A stretch of 64,000 nucleotides of DNA from Pararge aegeria (GCF_905163445.1 NC_053196.1:13665501-13729500), one strand, 5' to 3'. Counted from the first letter of the stretch, positions 21,473-33,470 are shown. The notes: generated by a model from the letters alone, not told the origin. A program made the numbers and translations.

Positions 21473-22798
21473 CATCACATCAGCCGATAGACGTCCACTG
21501 CTGGACATAGGTCTTTTGTAGGGAGTTCCAAGTTCCACGATTCTGAGCCGCTTGGATCCAACGGCTACCTGCGACGCGCTTAATGTCGTCTGTCCACCTC
21601 GTTGGGGGTCGACCAACGCTGCGCTTACCAGTACGGGGCTGCCATTCCAGCACCTTGGGACCCCAACGTCCATCCTTTCTCCGAACTATGTGCCCGGCCC
21701 ATTGCCACTTAAGCTTCGCGACTCGTTGAGCTATGTCGGTAACTTTGGTTCTTCTACGAATCTCCACATTTCTGATTCGATCGCGTAGAGATACTCCGAG
21801 CATAGCTCTCTCCATCGCCCGCTGAGTGACTCTAAGCCTTCTTATGAGGCCCATAGTTAACGACCATGTTTCAGAGCCATAGGTCATCACTGGCAACACG
21901 CACTGTTCGAAGACTTTCGTCTTCAGGCACTGAGGGATTTCTGACGAAAAGATGGCACGGAGTTTCCCGAACGCTGCCCATCCGAGTTGGATTCGGCGGT
22001 TCACCTCCTTCTCGAAATTGGACCTACCTAACTGGATCGTGTGTCCTAGGTATACGTATTCGTCAACAATTTCGAGTGCAGTGTTCTCAACGATTACTGG
22101 TTGAAGCGGAACATGAGCATTAGACATAATCTTCGTCTTGCTCATGTTCATTCGTAGGCCAACCTGTTGAGAAGCTCTGCTGAGGCCATCGAGCATCGTA
22201 TTTAGGTCTCCCAGAGTCTCTGCCATTATGACTACATCGTCGGCAAACCGAAGTTGAGTGATGTACTCGCCGTTAATGTTGATGCCAAGTCCGTTCCATT
22301 CCAGAAGCTTAAAGACGTCCTCCAACGCAGCGGTAAATAGTTTCGGGGAGATAACATCTCCCTGTCGCACGCCTCGCTGCAATTGGATTGGTCTCGTAGT
22401 CTGATCCTGTATACGAACTGACATAGTGGCGTTTTTGTACAAACACTGCAACACTTGGATATACCGGTAGTCAATTCGGCATCTCTGCAGTGACCTAAAC
22501 ACAGCCCAAGTTTCCACCGAATCAAAGGCTTTTTCATAGTCCACAAACGCTAAGCAAAGTGGCCGGTTATACTCTTCAGTCTTCTGTATAACCTGCCGCA
22601 GCGTATGAATGTGGTATATGGTACTAAAGCCCTTACGGAAACCGGCTTGTTCGGGAGGCTGGAAGTCATCAAACCTACGAGCGAGACGATTCGTAATGAC
22701 TCTCGAAAACAGCTTGTAGATATGACTCAGCAGCGAGATGGGTCTGTAATTCTTCAACAAGGTATTATCACCTTTTTTGAAGAACAGAACCACCACAC
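21473..22798 (-). mobile_element. 5'-truncated RTE-type LINE with perfect target-site duplication
   Basis: The element runs from 22798 down to 21473. The same 10 bases, TTATTAGCGT, flank it at 21463-21472 and 22799-22808, so the exact insertion is defined. It keeps most of the reverse transcriptase and the C-terminal domain and ends just after the stop with the GATGTGATGA-type tail of this family. The open frame and exact duplication indicate a recent insertion. Confidence 0.9.
21480..22798 (-). CDS. Reverse transcriptase of the RTE-type LINE (N-terminally truncated)
   Basis: About 438 codons without a stop. Visible motifs are FFKKGDNTLLKNYRPISLLS, QAGFRKGFSTI, LAFVDYEKAFDSV (motif A), LQRGVRQGDVISPKLF (motif B), LRFADDVVIMAE (the catalytic FADD box), YVYLGH, and the C-terminal GHIVRRKDGRWGPKVLEW and GRPPTRWTDDIKRVAG typical of RTE elements. 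The endonuclease domain is missing. The frame stays open upstream into flanking DNA to an ATG ending at 22955, but those about 53 residues are not part of the element. It copies RNA to DNA in the full-length element; this truncated copy is not autonomous. Confidence 0.88.
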
Positions 22799-22808
22799 TT
22801 ATTAGCGT

Positions 22809-23455
22809 AGGTAGGATTTTATTATTTTTGGCCAAAAACTGCACTGTGCATAGTGTGCGGTATTTGGTATTACAACTTTTACAAATAATAGATATAAATA
22901 GCAAGAAATCGTTTCCTTGAAATCGGACTCTTTCGGGATTCTTATGTCTCCGCATTACTCCGCGTACTCCGCAGCCGTACTCAAGACATTGAGCAGATAA
23001 AATAAAAGGTAAAGTTCATGTGGTGTTTGTGAAAACATCATATTATAGCTAAGTATAATTATGACCAAAACCGATATTGCTATATATATATATTATATAT
23101 TATATTATATATTATTATTATCTTACCTTATATCTTTAATCGAGCAATTCTTGTATATATAATTGGAATCTCGGAATCGGCTCCGATTTTCATGAAATTT
23201 AGTATACTTACAAGGGGTTTCGGGGGCGATAAATCGATCTAGCTATGATTCATTTTTAGAAAATGTCATTTTATTCGTGTTTTCCGGTAATAACCGATTT
23301 GGTGCAGACGAAGTTGCACGGGTCAGCTAGTAAATATTATACGCTACGGCTACGCCAAGTGAACAATACACGATTAGCCCTGTCATATGAGTTATGAGAT
23401 TTGTTCAAATTTTAAATATTGATCATTATAAAAAAAAAATCCGAAAATGTGTTTT
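22809..23455. other. Gene-free stretch with repeat remnants
   Basis: TA-rich run at 23078-23120 and a transposon-like end at about 23160-23335 (TGCACGGGTCAGCTAGTA). Confidence 0.35.
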
Positions 23456-23619
23456 TTTCCACTACAAGTTTGTCGTTGACTGCAATATTACCTGATGGTA
23501 AGTGAAGATGCACTTTTGGTGGTCGCAAGGCCCGGTTTCTATTCCTGACGGTAAAATTTGAATTTTCTCCACTCTGGTCTGGTGAGAGGCATTTACCGTG
23601 GTTAGTTACTCTACTACCG

Positions 23620-24140
23620 GCAAAAAGGTGCTGTCAAGCGATTTAGCGAATAGAAAGACTGGACTTCACACGCCTTTCAAAACGTTATGGAGAACTCTAA
23701 GGCATGCAGGTCTTCTCACAACATTTTGACGGTAGAGTAAGTAATATTTTAATTGATTGCATAGAAGCAGGCCGCTCCGCTCTCTTCTATCACAAGATAG
23801 AAAATTGAAGAGTTTGTAAACTACTGTATCCTACCATCAAAAACGTGCTGCCAAGCGAATAGAAAGACTGGGCTTCACACGCCTTTGAAAACGTTATGGA
23901 GAGCTCTAAGGCATGCCGGTTTCCTCATATTTTTACGGCCGCTCCGGTCTCATCTCTGACGAGATTGAAAATTCTAAAGATTGTAAACTAGAATGATGTT
24001 GAAAAATAGCAATCTGCTGAGTTTCTTGTCGGCTCTCCTCGGTATAATTTGCCTTCCGAACGTGTAGTAGTAGATTCACTACAAACAGAATACGTTTCAA
24101 AAGTGCTTATAAATTAGGCCTTCTTGAAATAAATAATTTC
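23620..24140 (+). repeat. Tandemly duplicated mosaic of SINE and L2 LINE pieces
   Basis: The block at 23624-23822 (GAATAGAAAGACTGGACTTC, CACACGCCTTTCAAAACG, then L2 text) recurs at 23846-23995 with about 90% identity, followed by the rest of an L2 UTR to 24140. Confidence 0.6.
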
Positions 24141-24387
24141 GATTAAATTAAAGCGCATAAATCTGAATAGTTTGTGATGCGTGCCGGCGATCGAACTCTG
24201 TGTCATCGAAAGGGAGGGGGGAGCCCTAACAACTAGGCTATCACCGCTTCACTGATGTTATCTAAGTATAGGTACATTAGGTCACGTAAAGGTTCTGAAA
24301 GTGTATTTGAGAGCATTTTTATTGGCAAAAGGAATTAAGGGCCATTAACGTAGGAATCTTTATTACAAGGTTCATTAAAAGATTCCG

Positions 24388-24700
24388 GTTGCCTCTTTGG
24401 TGTAGTGGTTAGTATGCCCACGGATCACCAGGCCTAGGGTTCGGCTCCCGAGTGGGGTTAAATTTCACTGAATTTTGTTTTAGTAATTTTGGTAGACACC
24501 ACGCCGAAGTACGAAATCGGCTTGGCTATGTGGAGTTAGAACTAATATGTGATAATTATTGTTAAAGCCCACCAAACCACATCGCAGCAGCGTTGTGGGC
24601 CTATGCTCTAGAACCCTCTCGCTTATGAAAAAGAGAGAGTAAACCTCCTAATGGTGAGACTTTAGCAGGCTAGGATAAAGGTGATGTTGAATTGTTTTTT
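24388..24700 (+). mobile_element. SINE family S4 (tRNA-headed)
   Basis: Head TTGGTGTAGTGGTTAGTATG (box A) and GGGTTCGGCTCCC (box B), followed by about 240 bp of SINE body. It resembles a tRNA(Asp/Glu)-type start but lacks a good acceptor stem. Confidence 0.55.
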
Positions 24701-25054
24701 TAATAATTAAGACGAGAGTTCGTTCGCACGTCATACATATTTAAGTGCCTACTTCGATAATTTGTATAACATTAAGAAGCTATGTAAGACCTCCTTTCTC
24801 GTCAATTTTTCAATGTCAACGTCGTCAATTATTTTCCAGATGACTTGAATTTTCCTTACAAGTCCGTAACGCTTTTAAAAGGTCGGACTGTGGCCTTTGC
24901 ATTTTCATACAGTTTTGGCAGTGAGATGTTATTACATCTAGAGTACAACCACATTGCTCTGCAGTAGTTTTTCTTTGAAATATAAGCAACACTAGCTACT
25001 AAACAATATATTAAAACACATTTAACCAACCGTGGTTACTACATGATTGATGAA

Positions 25055-25287
25055 CTCCTCAACGACATGAGAGCGGAGTTCTCATCTCGTACAAAATAGA
25101 AAAATTCTAAAGATCGTTAAACTTTAAAACGATGTTGGAAAAGAGCAATCTGCTGAGTTTCTTGCCGGCTCTTCTCAGTGGAACCTGCCGTCACTACAAA
25201 CAGACTGATTTGACATTTCAAAAGCGCTTATAAACTAGGCCTACTTGGAATAAATGAATTTTGAATTTGAATTTGAATTTACTAGGT
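25055..25287 (+). mobile_element. LINE 3' UTR (family L2)
   Basis: Same text as 6866, ending in repeated GAATTT. Confidence 0.65.
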
Positions 25288-25515
25288 CTTTGCTGCAATC
25301 ACACCAGATAAAAAGAGATCTTGGTGGTTTGCCTACAAAATGTCTATTTAGATGTTAAATGGTTATTGGTGGTAAGTAATACTTACATAGATACCGGACC
25401 AATCTGATGGCCTAATCGGCTAATTATTCATTGCTCTTTTAGACCTAAATTGGCAACTATTTAGAGCTATTGATAACAAAAAGATCTACGAATAACTCAA
25501 ACACCGACAAAATTA

Positions 25516-25809
25516 CACGAAAAGCAGAATAATCTGTATGGTGTAATTTATAATTTCTTCAATCCTCATACTCTACAAAACATATATTCGGGAAGGGAGC
25601 ATCCTCAAGAGATATTGAATTTACAATGAATAATTGTTAAGTTTATTAAGAGTACATGGCCGTAGATCTGTGTGGTGTGGAGTATAAGGATTGAAGAAAA
25701 TATAAATTACAACATACAGATTCTCCTGCTTTTCGCGTAGCTAATTAAGCTTAATTTTCATAACATATCATGGATTTCCGCAAAGTAACGCACGCTTCTG
25801 TCCAATATT
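25516..25809. repeat. Fold-back family FB1
   Basis: AAAGCAG..AATCTGTATGGTG and its reverse complement near 25720 form long arms; the copy ends GGATTTCCGCAAAGTAACGC and TGTCCAATATTC. Confidence 0.6.
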
Positions 25810-26231
25810 CGACAAAGGCGTGCCACCAAGTGACCAGCGTTCCGGTATGATGCCGCGTTGAAATCCTCCTAATAAGAAAGGCTCTTCTTATATTCTGCCC
25901 AGTAGTGCGACATAATTTCAAGCTGATCATTTTGAGGTAACTCTAGAGGAAGTAACATCTCACTTTTACCCGCTACTATGACTTATGACAATAGCTTATT
26001 GTTGTAACGACCCATACAAAATTTATAAAGAAAGCTGAATTTTAAGTATGAACTAGGGGTGGATTTTGAGATTTGTGGTCAAAGCAAAGCTTTCTAAGGG
26101 TTCCTCGAAAACAAACCTCCTAAATTGGTCTAGTTGATTTTGCAGCCCATTTCTCCGAAAATGTAGATTTATAGTTAACAAAAGTTTAATTATTTACGTA
26201 CTTTATAAAATTACTGTGACATACTGTAAGG

Positions 26232-26364
26232 CAGTGGCGTGCACTTCATACATGCACAAAAGCACTGCATACCCTAAAATTTTCATAAAACTGGCAACGG
26301 AGGAGGATTTTGCCATTTTACTTCTTTATGCTTACCCTGGCCTAAATTCCTGCCCACGCCACTG
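26232..26364. mobile_element. hAT-type MITE, short form, perfect 8-bp duplication
   Basis: CTGTAAGG is at 26224-26231 and 26365-26372; the ends are CAGTGGCGTGCAC and CCCACGCCACTG. Confidence 0.8.
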
Positions 26365-26372
26365 CTGTAAGG

Positions 26373-27490
26373 CTGCCTTTGCAACACAAATGGATATTGA
26401 CTTGCAGCATGCAAAAATGCATTCTTAGGGGTTGTTCATACGCACAAAATAAGTAAGACATAACTATTCCGACGTTACACCAAGTTGGTACAAGGCCAAA
26501 ACAGATTAAGATGTTAAAGATACTGTAGGTAAGTAAAAATCACATTACGGGGAAATTTGGATTGGGTAGTGTGACTCTGCAACACATCCTGCAGTAAAAT
26601 AATAATTATTTGTAGAAACTACCATCTACAATAAGAATACAGGTGTAACTACCACCTCCTCTTCCCGCGGCGGTATGAGGCGACTATTGTGAATGGGCAG
26701 CAGCGTCTGTGTTACCACTAACATCTGCTGCGATACCGAACCCGTCTGCCCAGGTGTATGGAGGGTAGAGGTAAGGAGAGTCATCTTATATGGGAGAAAA
26801 GTTGAAAAAGTGTCCAGTTGTTGCGCTAAATAACAGTTCAAAAATCCTCCACAATGGCGCTGGTGGATGCACAGGGTATGGTATGAATGTAGCAATCGTA
26901 GATGAAATGAAGTATGCCGAGTTAAAAAAATTAATGTCATTATCGACTAAAGTAGTTAATTATTGAGAATTTCAACAACTTACGTTGTACAAAATATTGT
27001 GGTAAATATAATCTTACATATTTATTATAACCAAACGTGCGTTTAGAGTGATTTTATTTCGTAAACAGTAAATAGTACGGTATTTATATTTGGCGCTTCT
27101 TTTAAGAGTTACCCTGATGCAAATGTGGCGCCATCCTAATTTAATACATTTTGACTACACTTTTTCATATACACAGATGACTCTCCTTACCTCTACCCTC
27201 CATACCCAGGTGATTACGAGCAAACCTCCCCGTTGGGAGAGGCTAGTCCAGCAGTGGGCTGTTATAGGATTGATTGACATTATAGGAACAGGATATCATA
27301 AGTACTTGACAGCAGACAATTAAATATAGAACAGGATAACTCGTGACACGTAACTGGCAATTATTAATACTGTTAATGGACATACAATTTGGCCTCACAT
27401 CCGATCACCTGACACCTTATAGGCGCGTCTTGTGGACACACAGATAAATGATTTCTGATTATTACCTTTTTTAGCAATATTATACTTATT
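26373..27490. other. Gene-free stretch containing an inverted pair of about 38 bp
   Basis: 26748-26785 and 27176-27213 are near-perfect reverse complements (GACTCTCCTTACCTCTACCC core). An RTE-like tail remnant is at about 27225-27290. Confidence 0.4.
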
Positions 27491-27493
27491 ATG

Positions 27494-27606
27494 AAGCGGA
27501 GTCACCGTGGTGGTTACGATGTCAGATTTCTTTCGAGGAAGAGTTTAATCTGCACCTCTAACTTTTAAATAAACTTTCAGACTTCGAAGTTATATGCGTT
27601 TTAAGT
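27494..27606 (+). mobile_element. SINE family S2, diverged head
   Basis: GAAGCGGAGTCACCGTGGTG, then GCACCTCTAACTTTT and ATGCGTTTTAAG. Confidence 0.5.
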
Positions 27607-27657
27607 AATGGTTTTAAGAAATGTTTGACTACTAACTGTTATTTATACCTCACAATA

Positions 27658-27732
27658 GTTTTCGTTGCGAGCCGGGGACCAATCCGAGGACCTCGTGCTT
27701 CATAGCGGGCCATGCTTCCACTAAGCCACAGG
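27658..27732 (-). mobile_element. tRNA-like SINE head fragment
   Basis: In reverse: CTGTGGCTTAGTGGAAGCAT and GGATTGGTCCCCGGC. The acceptor ends do not pair. Confidence 0.45.
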
Positions 27733-27735
27733 GAT

Positions 27736-28576
27736 AGTTATATAAATTAATATATAAATGATTGATCGTGGTCACGAAGGGACCAGGGATCCATGCAACT
27801 GGGTCGAAATATCGGCAAATTCCGTACCCGTTGAACTATATTTAAGAAATGTTGATTAACCACGAAAATCTATGGTTAAAATCTTTAATTTATTGTGTTG
27901 ATATTTGTAAATTTTAACTCAAAACAGAACACAAAAGTCTGTATAATATATCTGCAACACTGCATCAAAGAAGTTTTTTTAATAGCACGTTTATAAATCG
28001 CAGCATAGAGGATACAAACACAATAGCACCAAATACATAATTACGCTTTAAGGATACACTTGGCAATCATTTATTACGATGCCATTACAAACAGATGGCC
28101 CTTGACGTGCCTTCTTTTTACATAAGTACTGAAATTGTTTATTGTTTACTCTGAGCTTTACTCACAAATTGTTTATAGGTAAGTCTATTCTGTTTTTTTT
28201 GCACTTTGATCCGAAATAGCTGTAAATAGCACCAACGCCAGATGCGCTGTTTTATTCTTATTATGTTATTCGAGAGTTTTTTTTACGATGTTCCTAATAA
28301 ATCAAAGTAAGTAATTGACTGCAATGAAACATTTGAGATACTGTTTTGTACGTTACATAATAGGTGATTAAAAATCTATCATAGAGTTGAGGTTGTATGT
28401 GGAAATAATATAAGTACCTAGATATTAATAAAGTCTATTAAGATTATACTTGAACCAAATTACAGAGAGAGAATGTTTAATATGTTAGTAGCAGTAAAGC
28501 TTTTTGTGACAGATATTTATTCAAAACACAAAACAGATCATGACATAATATAAACATAAGAACCTAACATAATCAT
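27736..28576. other. Gene-free stretch
   Basis: Nothing recognised. Confidence 0.3.
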
Positions 28577-28835
28577 AAATGCCTGGAAGAGATCGCTATT
28601 TAGCGATAAGGCCGCCAAATTGTACGTTCTACCTTATTGTACTGTTGTATTTGTATCTCTGTAAATTTTCTCTGTGGTGTACAATAAAAGTGTATTCATT
28701 CATTCATTCATTCATTCATTCATTCATAATCTTAATAGTGATAAGGCCGACTTTTGCATATCATTTATGTTAATGTTCCTGTGTGTGTTTCCTTTATTAT
28801 GCAATAAAGTTGTTTAAATAAAATAAATAAATAAT
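28577..28835 (+). mobile_element. Two LINE 3' UTRs (family L3 and a relative) in tandem
   Basis: 28577-28735 ends in an (ATTC)n run; 28736-28835 starts again at GATAAGGCCGACTTTTG and ends in AATAAATAAATA. Confidence 0.6.
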
Positions 28836-28919
28836 ATAACTTTTGTTGCAATGTTGTGTTCCGGTCTGAAGGGATTGGTTACCGGTGTGATTAAATAGCT
28901 CCCTTTACGCTGTAGACCG

Positions 28920-29195
28920 TGGTCTCTTATGAGCCCCATAAGAAGGCTCAGAGGCACTGATGGACACAGCTATGCTAACAGAGTATCTACGTTATCAAAT
29001 CAAAAATGACGAGTTACCGACATAGCTCAGCGAGTCGCGAAGCTGAAGTGGCAATGGGGTCTGGAATGTCGATCCCGCACCAGTAAACGCCGCGTAGGTC
29101 GATGGAACCCGCTTAATACAATCGGCCTGCGACCGTGGATTTTGGAACTCCATACAAAATACCTATGTCCAGCAGTGAAGCTCAGGCAGCGATTG
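28920..29195 (+). mobile_element. Degenerate RTE fragment
   Basis: Recognisable pieces of the same RTE C-terminus appear in order (CTCAGCGAGTCGCGAAGCTG, GGAACTCCATACAAAATACC, ATGTCCAGCAGTG) with deletions and frameshifts; an old copy. Confidence 0.65.
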
Positions 29196-29520
29196 TCAGA
29201 GAGTCGAAGGTTCAAATCCTGTCGGTTCCGAAAATTTTTATATGCTTTTTAAATTTATAAAAATAACTTAGCGTATTCGTAAAAAACCTATTCAATTTAA
29301 TGAAACATTTGACCAACATGAATTTATAGTTATCAAAAGTTTAATTATTTACCCACTTTATAAAATTACTGTAACTTTATAAAATACCGTAGCTTTGTTA
29401 AAAGGCGATGGATTTCAATTTACCATCAGGTGGGCAATTTTGACCCTAATTCTTTACGTAAACCATTGTAGTGTGTAGATAATAGGCTTATGTTACTTTG
29501 TCTGTTAAGCCTATTAAATT

Positions 29521-29772
29521 ACGGCTGACTGGCGCAGTGGGCAGCGACCCTGCTTTCTAAATCAATGGCCGTGGGTTCGATTCCCACAACTGGAACAAGT
29601 TTGTGTGATGAACATGAATGTTTTTCAGTGTCTGGGTGTATCTGTATATTATTAGTATTTATGTATATTATTCATAAAAATATCAGTCATCTTAGTACCC
29701 ATAACACAAGCTACTCTTACTTTGGGACTAGATGGCGATGTGTGTATTGTCGTAGTATATTTATTTATTTTA
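29521..29772 (+). mobile_element. SINE family S1, near full length
   Basis: Head ACTGGCGCAGTGGGCAGCGA, box B GGTTCGATTCCC, tail GTCGTAGTATATTTATTTAT. It is not a functional tRNA gene because the tRNA-like part cannot be folded into a clean cloverleaf and is fused to the SINE body. Confidence 0.7.
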
Positions 29773-30334
29773 TATTTAAATGTAAAAGGCTTTAGATGAA
29801 TGTTTATTGTTTCCGAATATAAAGGGTTCCGTTTTGTTATTACATGGAAAATTAGGTGGAAGTCATTTCTGGGTTATCGTCGAGCTCGCTAGCCCAAGTA
29901 TGGCCGATACTCTTCCGGGTGTTTCTTTAAAGATTAGGCAACGTCCATTTACTAAATTGGTACTTTATTCGTATTTATTATTATTAAGATATATAAAGAC
30001 GGTTCTGGAGGAGGCCTTTGCCAACAGGCAATCCGAAACGCGTGACATAATAAATTAATAATTTAAGTACCTACATAATTTTAACTAATAAGTTGACTTA
30101 TATGCGGACAAAGTCGCGAGGTTCAAGGATAAAAGTGTGAATAATCTTTTTGCATTAAAAAGACCAAATTTTAAGGAAAGCAGTTCAGTGCTGATTTTCA
30201 GTGAGAGCTTAGTAAACTTCCTTACATCAGTTACGTAAGTTATCAATAAGTTTTTGTATACTTAATGATAACAGGTGAGAGTGATATATGTTAATGAGAG
30301 CTTTAATATTTTTTCGAACCCGTTACGATTTACG

Positions 30335-30653
30335 AATTATAAAAATTAAGCTTAATTTGCTTTACTCCGGGAACAGCAGGAGAATCTGTATGGTGTAATT
30401 GTAATAAGTCAACCTTAACAATTATTCATTGTAAAGTCAACATCTCCTGAGCATGCTCCGGTTTCGGAGCAAAACGTGCGTAGAGGGTACATTGTCGAGG
30501 ATCTTTTTGGTGTGGAGTATACGGATTGAGAGATTATAAATTACACCATACAGATTCGCCTGCTGTTCGCGGAGTATAGTAAATTAAACTTAATTTTCAT
30601 AATATATTATGGATTTCCGCAAAGTGACTCCTACTTCTATCCAATATTCGAAT
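30335..30653. repeat. Fold-back family FB1
   Basis: The arm starts AATTAAGCTTAATTTGC; GGTTTCGGAGCAAAACGTGC is in the middle; it ends GGATTTCCGCAAAGTGAC and CTATCCAATATTC. Confidence 0.65.
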
Positions 30654-30745
30654 TACGAATGTTAAAATAAAATAAATTTTGTAGCAAGTAGGTTTCTATT
30701 AACAAAAGACGTAAAATCCGAGTGTCCCACATATTTATTTTGCAG

Positions 30746-30967
30746 ACAACAACCGAACGCCCACTGACATCCAATGAACACCTACGCCTTGCATTCACAT
30801 TTCGTAATCCCATTGCAGTATACCTGCAGCCTTTGTCCTTTGTGGAAATTTCATACGGTTTAGTTTCAGCCGGACTACCAATTGAACACGCCAATGTAGA
30901 GATACAATCTACAAAGAAAAATATAATCTACAAAGTCTCTACCAATACAATTTTGAGAAAATGGTGA
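30746..30967 (+). pseudogene. Coding-like segment after a good splice acceptor, possible TRAPPC8-like exon remnant
   Basis: After ATTTATTTTGCAG the frame reads TTTERPLTSNEHLRLAFTFR, NPIAVYLQPLSFVEISYG and continues to TGA at 30965 (73 codons). The pattern of a beta-sandwich segment with 'NP(I/L)' reminded me of the TRAPPC8 family, whose next motif LLWKF would appear here only after a one-base shift (PLWKF). That identification is a weak recollection. A related, more decayed segment is at about 33640-33770, so this may be a captured or duplicated exon rather than an active gene. It sits among transposons. Confidence 0.3.
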
Positions 30968-30989
30968 ACCACAAAATCGAGTTCGGATA

Positions 30990-31795
30990 AGCAGGTTTCG
31001 AGAATTCAAAATCCCTCAGTGCCAACGTCAACCAAAGTCTTCGAACAGTGCGAAAATGCGTCTCTAAAATTTGGTCGCTAAATATGGGCTGAATAAGAAG
31101 GATCAGGGTCACTCAGCGGGCGATGGACAGAGCTATGCTTGGAGTGTCGCTACGTGATCAAATCAGGAATGAGGAGATCCGTAGAAGAACCAGACTTACC
31201 GACATAGCTCAAAGAACGCGAGGCTAAATTGGCAATGAACGGCGAACATAGCTCAGAAAACCGCAGGGCGTTTGGGTCACAAGGTGCTGGAATGGTTACC
31301 TCGCATCGGTAAAAACAGCGTTAGTAGATCTCGAAGAGGTTGTCGATTGACATTAAGCAAGTCGCTGGGACCCGCTGGATCCAACCGGAACAAGACGTTG
31401 TTATTTGGTATATAAGCTACTTTTGAACCATACAAACGTGACTAGAGTTTATTAGATTTCTAATATTTTTTTATTCATAAGGTAGGGTTCAAACTCAGAA
31501 TAAACATCCATTAAAGTAACTAAATGTTGCCAATTCTGCTGTACACTAATGTTTATTCTAAATAAATCATTACCCTACTACAACCTTGGGTGAGCCTTGG
31601 CTTGGTCAAGCGAATTTCTCCAACTGTTAACTCCCAAAACCCTTACGTCTCTCTCTACTACACCACTTGACCGGTAACTAGGTCAGCGTTTACGCCCCTT
31701 AAATTTTCTCTCTATCCACTTCTTGGGGCTCTCGCATCGTACGTAATACATATACAAAAGACCTATGTCCAGTATGGACGTCCATTGGTTGATTA
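30990..31795 (+). mobile_element. Old RTE fragment split by an unclassified repeat
   Basis: 30990-31402 and about 31750-31795 match the RTE 3' region and its CCTATGTCCAG tail end; between them lies a copy of repeat X (31423-31748). Several frame breaks are present. Confidence 0.6.
31423..31748 (+). repeat. Unclassified repeat X, short copy in an RTE
   Basis: It shares CATACAAACGTGACTAGAGT, AACTCCCAAAACCCTTACG and TCGTACGTAATAC with 34651-35330. Confidence 0.55.
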
Positions 31796-31799
31796 TGAA

Positions 31800-32398
31800 G
31801 TCCCTACGTATTAAGATTCTGATGTCATTGGATAAGATATTGAGAGATAAATTTAAAGATGTAAGTATAATGACAGTTTTTAGCCAATACATATTCGAAA
31901 TGTTCACAAAAATATAACTAAATTTAAGAGAAAATGTGACTGCTATAATTTGAACATTAGAAGCAAAATATAATTTTGAAATTGTATACAATTTTACAAT
32001 AAACTACCAGTTGACATCTTGGAGATGTCTCTGAAATAGTTCAAAGTTCGTATTAAACGTAAGCTTATAGAAAAGTCCTATAGTATTAAGGACTACGTCA
32101 ACGATAAAAATGCTTGGGTGTAAATTATTGCTCTAACCCAGGTTGCTTCTTTAATAGTTTTAAATGACAACGTGAGATGGTGATAACAAATAAAAAAATA
32201 ACAACCGGCTAAGTTTGTTGTGGGCTTCTTCTTAGACCAGGTCCGTTTGGAACCCTCGTAGCTTTAGTTTTAAGTTGACGAATTTAGTTATCGCCACCAA
32301 CTCACTCTATGTCACATTTAACATGTAATGTTAATTAAAAGTGCCATCTACGAGTATGTGCCTATTTGAATAAAGAAATTGACTTTGATTTTGACAAA
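31800..32398 (+). mobile_element. CR1-type LINE 3' end (family L1)
   Basis: The polymerase end (SIKDYVNDKNAWV, stop) and full UTR are present, ending GAATAAAGAAATTGACTTTG. Confidence 0.7.
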
Positions 32399-32608
32399 AA
32401 GAAGGCAGATAAACTAATGTCACAGAGCAGAAACCACATAGCACTGGTAGCACGCATAACTACGAGACATTGCATCTTAAATAGACATCTAACAATAAAG
32501 ACAATTGTAGAGGTGCCATCTTGTCCAGAAAATGTTGAGATGGAAACCAGATTTCACTTAAAAGCTGGTTTACATCTCAATGTACGCGCTTTAATGGGAA
32601 CTACATGA
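32399..32608 (+). mobile_element. LINE RNase-H-like remnant
   Basis: The frame gives ADKLMSQSRNHIALVARITT, RHCILNRHL, and ends FHLKAGLHLNVRALMGTT, similar in pattern to the RNase H tail of R1/Jockey-type LINEs. It directly follows a CR1-type LINE end and may be chimeric. Confidence 0.4.
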
Positions 32609-33254
32609 GAAGGATAGAATAAGTGAAGTAAACTTAACCTCTAAATAATCTCCATATAAGATATTGTTAGCTTCAAAAGTGATTGGCAAAATTCGTGCCT
32701 GCAGCCGGGACACCAGTAAAATCAGTGTCTCAATCATAGTAAAATGTTCCTCACATAGGACAGATCAGAAGTCTGGCAATGGCAGGCGTACATACCCGCA
32801 ATAAATACACCCTATTTTTATATAAATTCAAAAGTTTATTAATTCAAATAGACCTATGAAGAAAGCTCTTTTAATATGTATAATATTAAATGCGAACCAG
32901 GTATTTATTTTAATCAAAAAATTGATATTGCTTTTTCAGTAAAATCCACACTTCCGCCGTCAAGTCATACGACAATACTACGATGGTGTCTCGCTCTCTC
33001 TTCGTCATTGGATATTGTTTATTTATTTTGTAACAAATTTCTCTTGTTTATTTATAATAGTTATAACTGACGGACAACGCGGAGGCCCACTTGATGGTAA
33101 GTGAAATATCATCGCTGCCTATAAATAGATTAACACCTCATAGGTGTTAAGCCTTCTTGGAAAAAGAAATAAGCATGACGGTAATATTTACCGTGACTAT
33201 AAACTCTACCAGTATTAAAAACTTTCATTTTATACATCTGCTATGTTTTTGCAG

Positions 33255-33470
33255 ATTGCAGATTGGCGCGGTTTCAGCCGTTAGTTACCACCCTACCGAC
33301 AATAACGTGCCGCTAAGCTATTTAGCGTTCCGGTACGATTTCGTATGGAAACCGATTAGGGGTATGGGTGCCATACACCCTAACAGGTTAGCCCGCTACC
33401 ACCTTAGACTGCATCAACACTTACCATCAGTTGAGATTGCAGTCAAAGACTAATTCGTCAGGAATTAAAA
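33255..33470 (+). mobile_element. SINE family S3, head missing
   Basis: GTTAGTTACCACCCTACCGA through GAGATTGCAGTCAAAGAC. Confidence 0.6.

Noticed and set aside
22796..22955. ATG-initiated N-terminus for the RTE reverse transcriptase
   Set aside because: The target duplication at 22799-22808 shows that these codons are flanking DNA.
24395..24465. Possible tRNA gene
   Set aside because: A- and B-box-like sequences are present, but the acceptor arms do not pair and the sequence continues into a SINE body.
29521..29595. Possible tRNA gene
   Set aside because: The same head recurs at many sites attached to the S1 SINE body, so it is a SINE.
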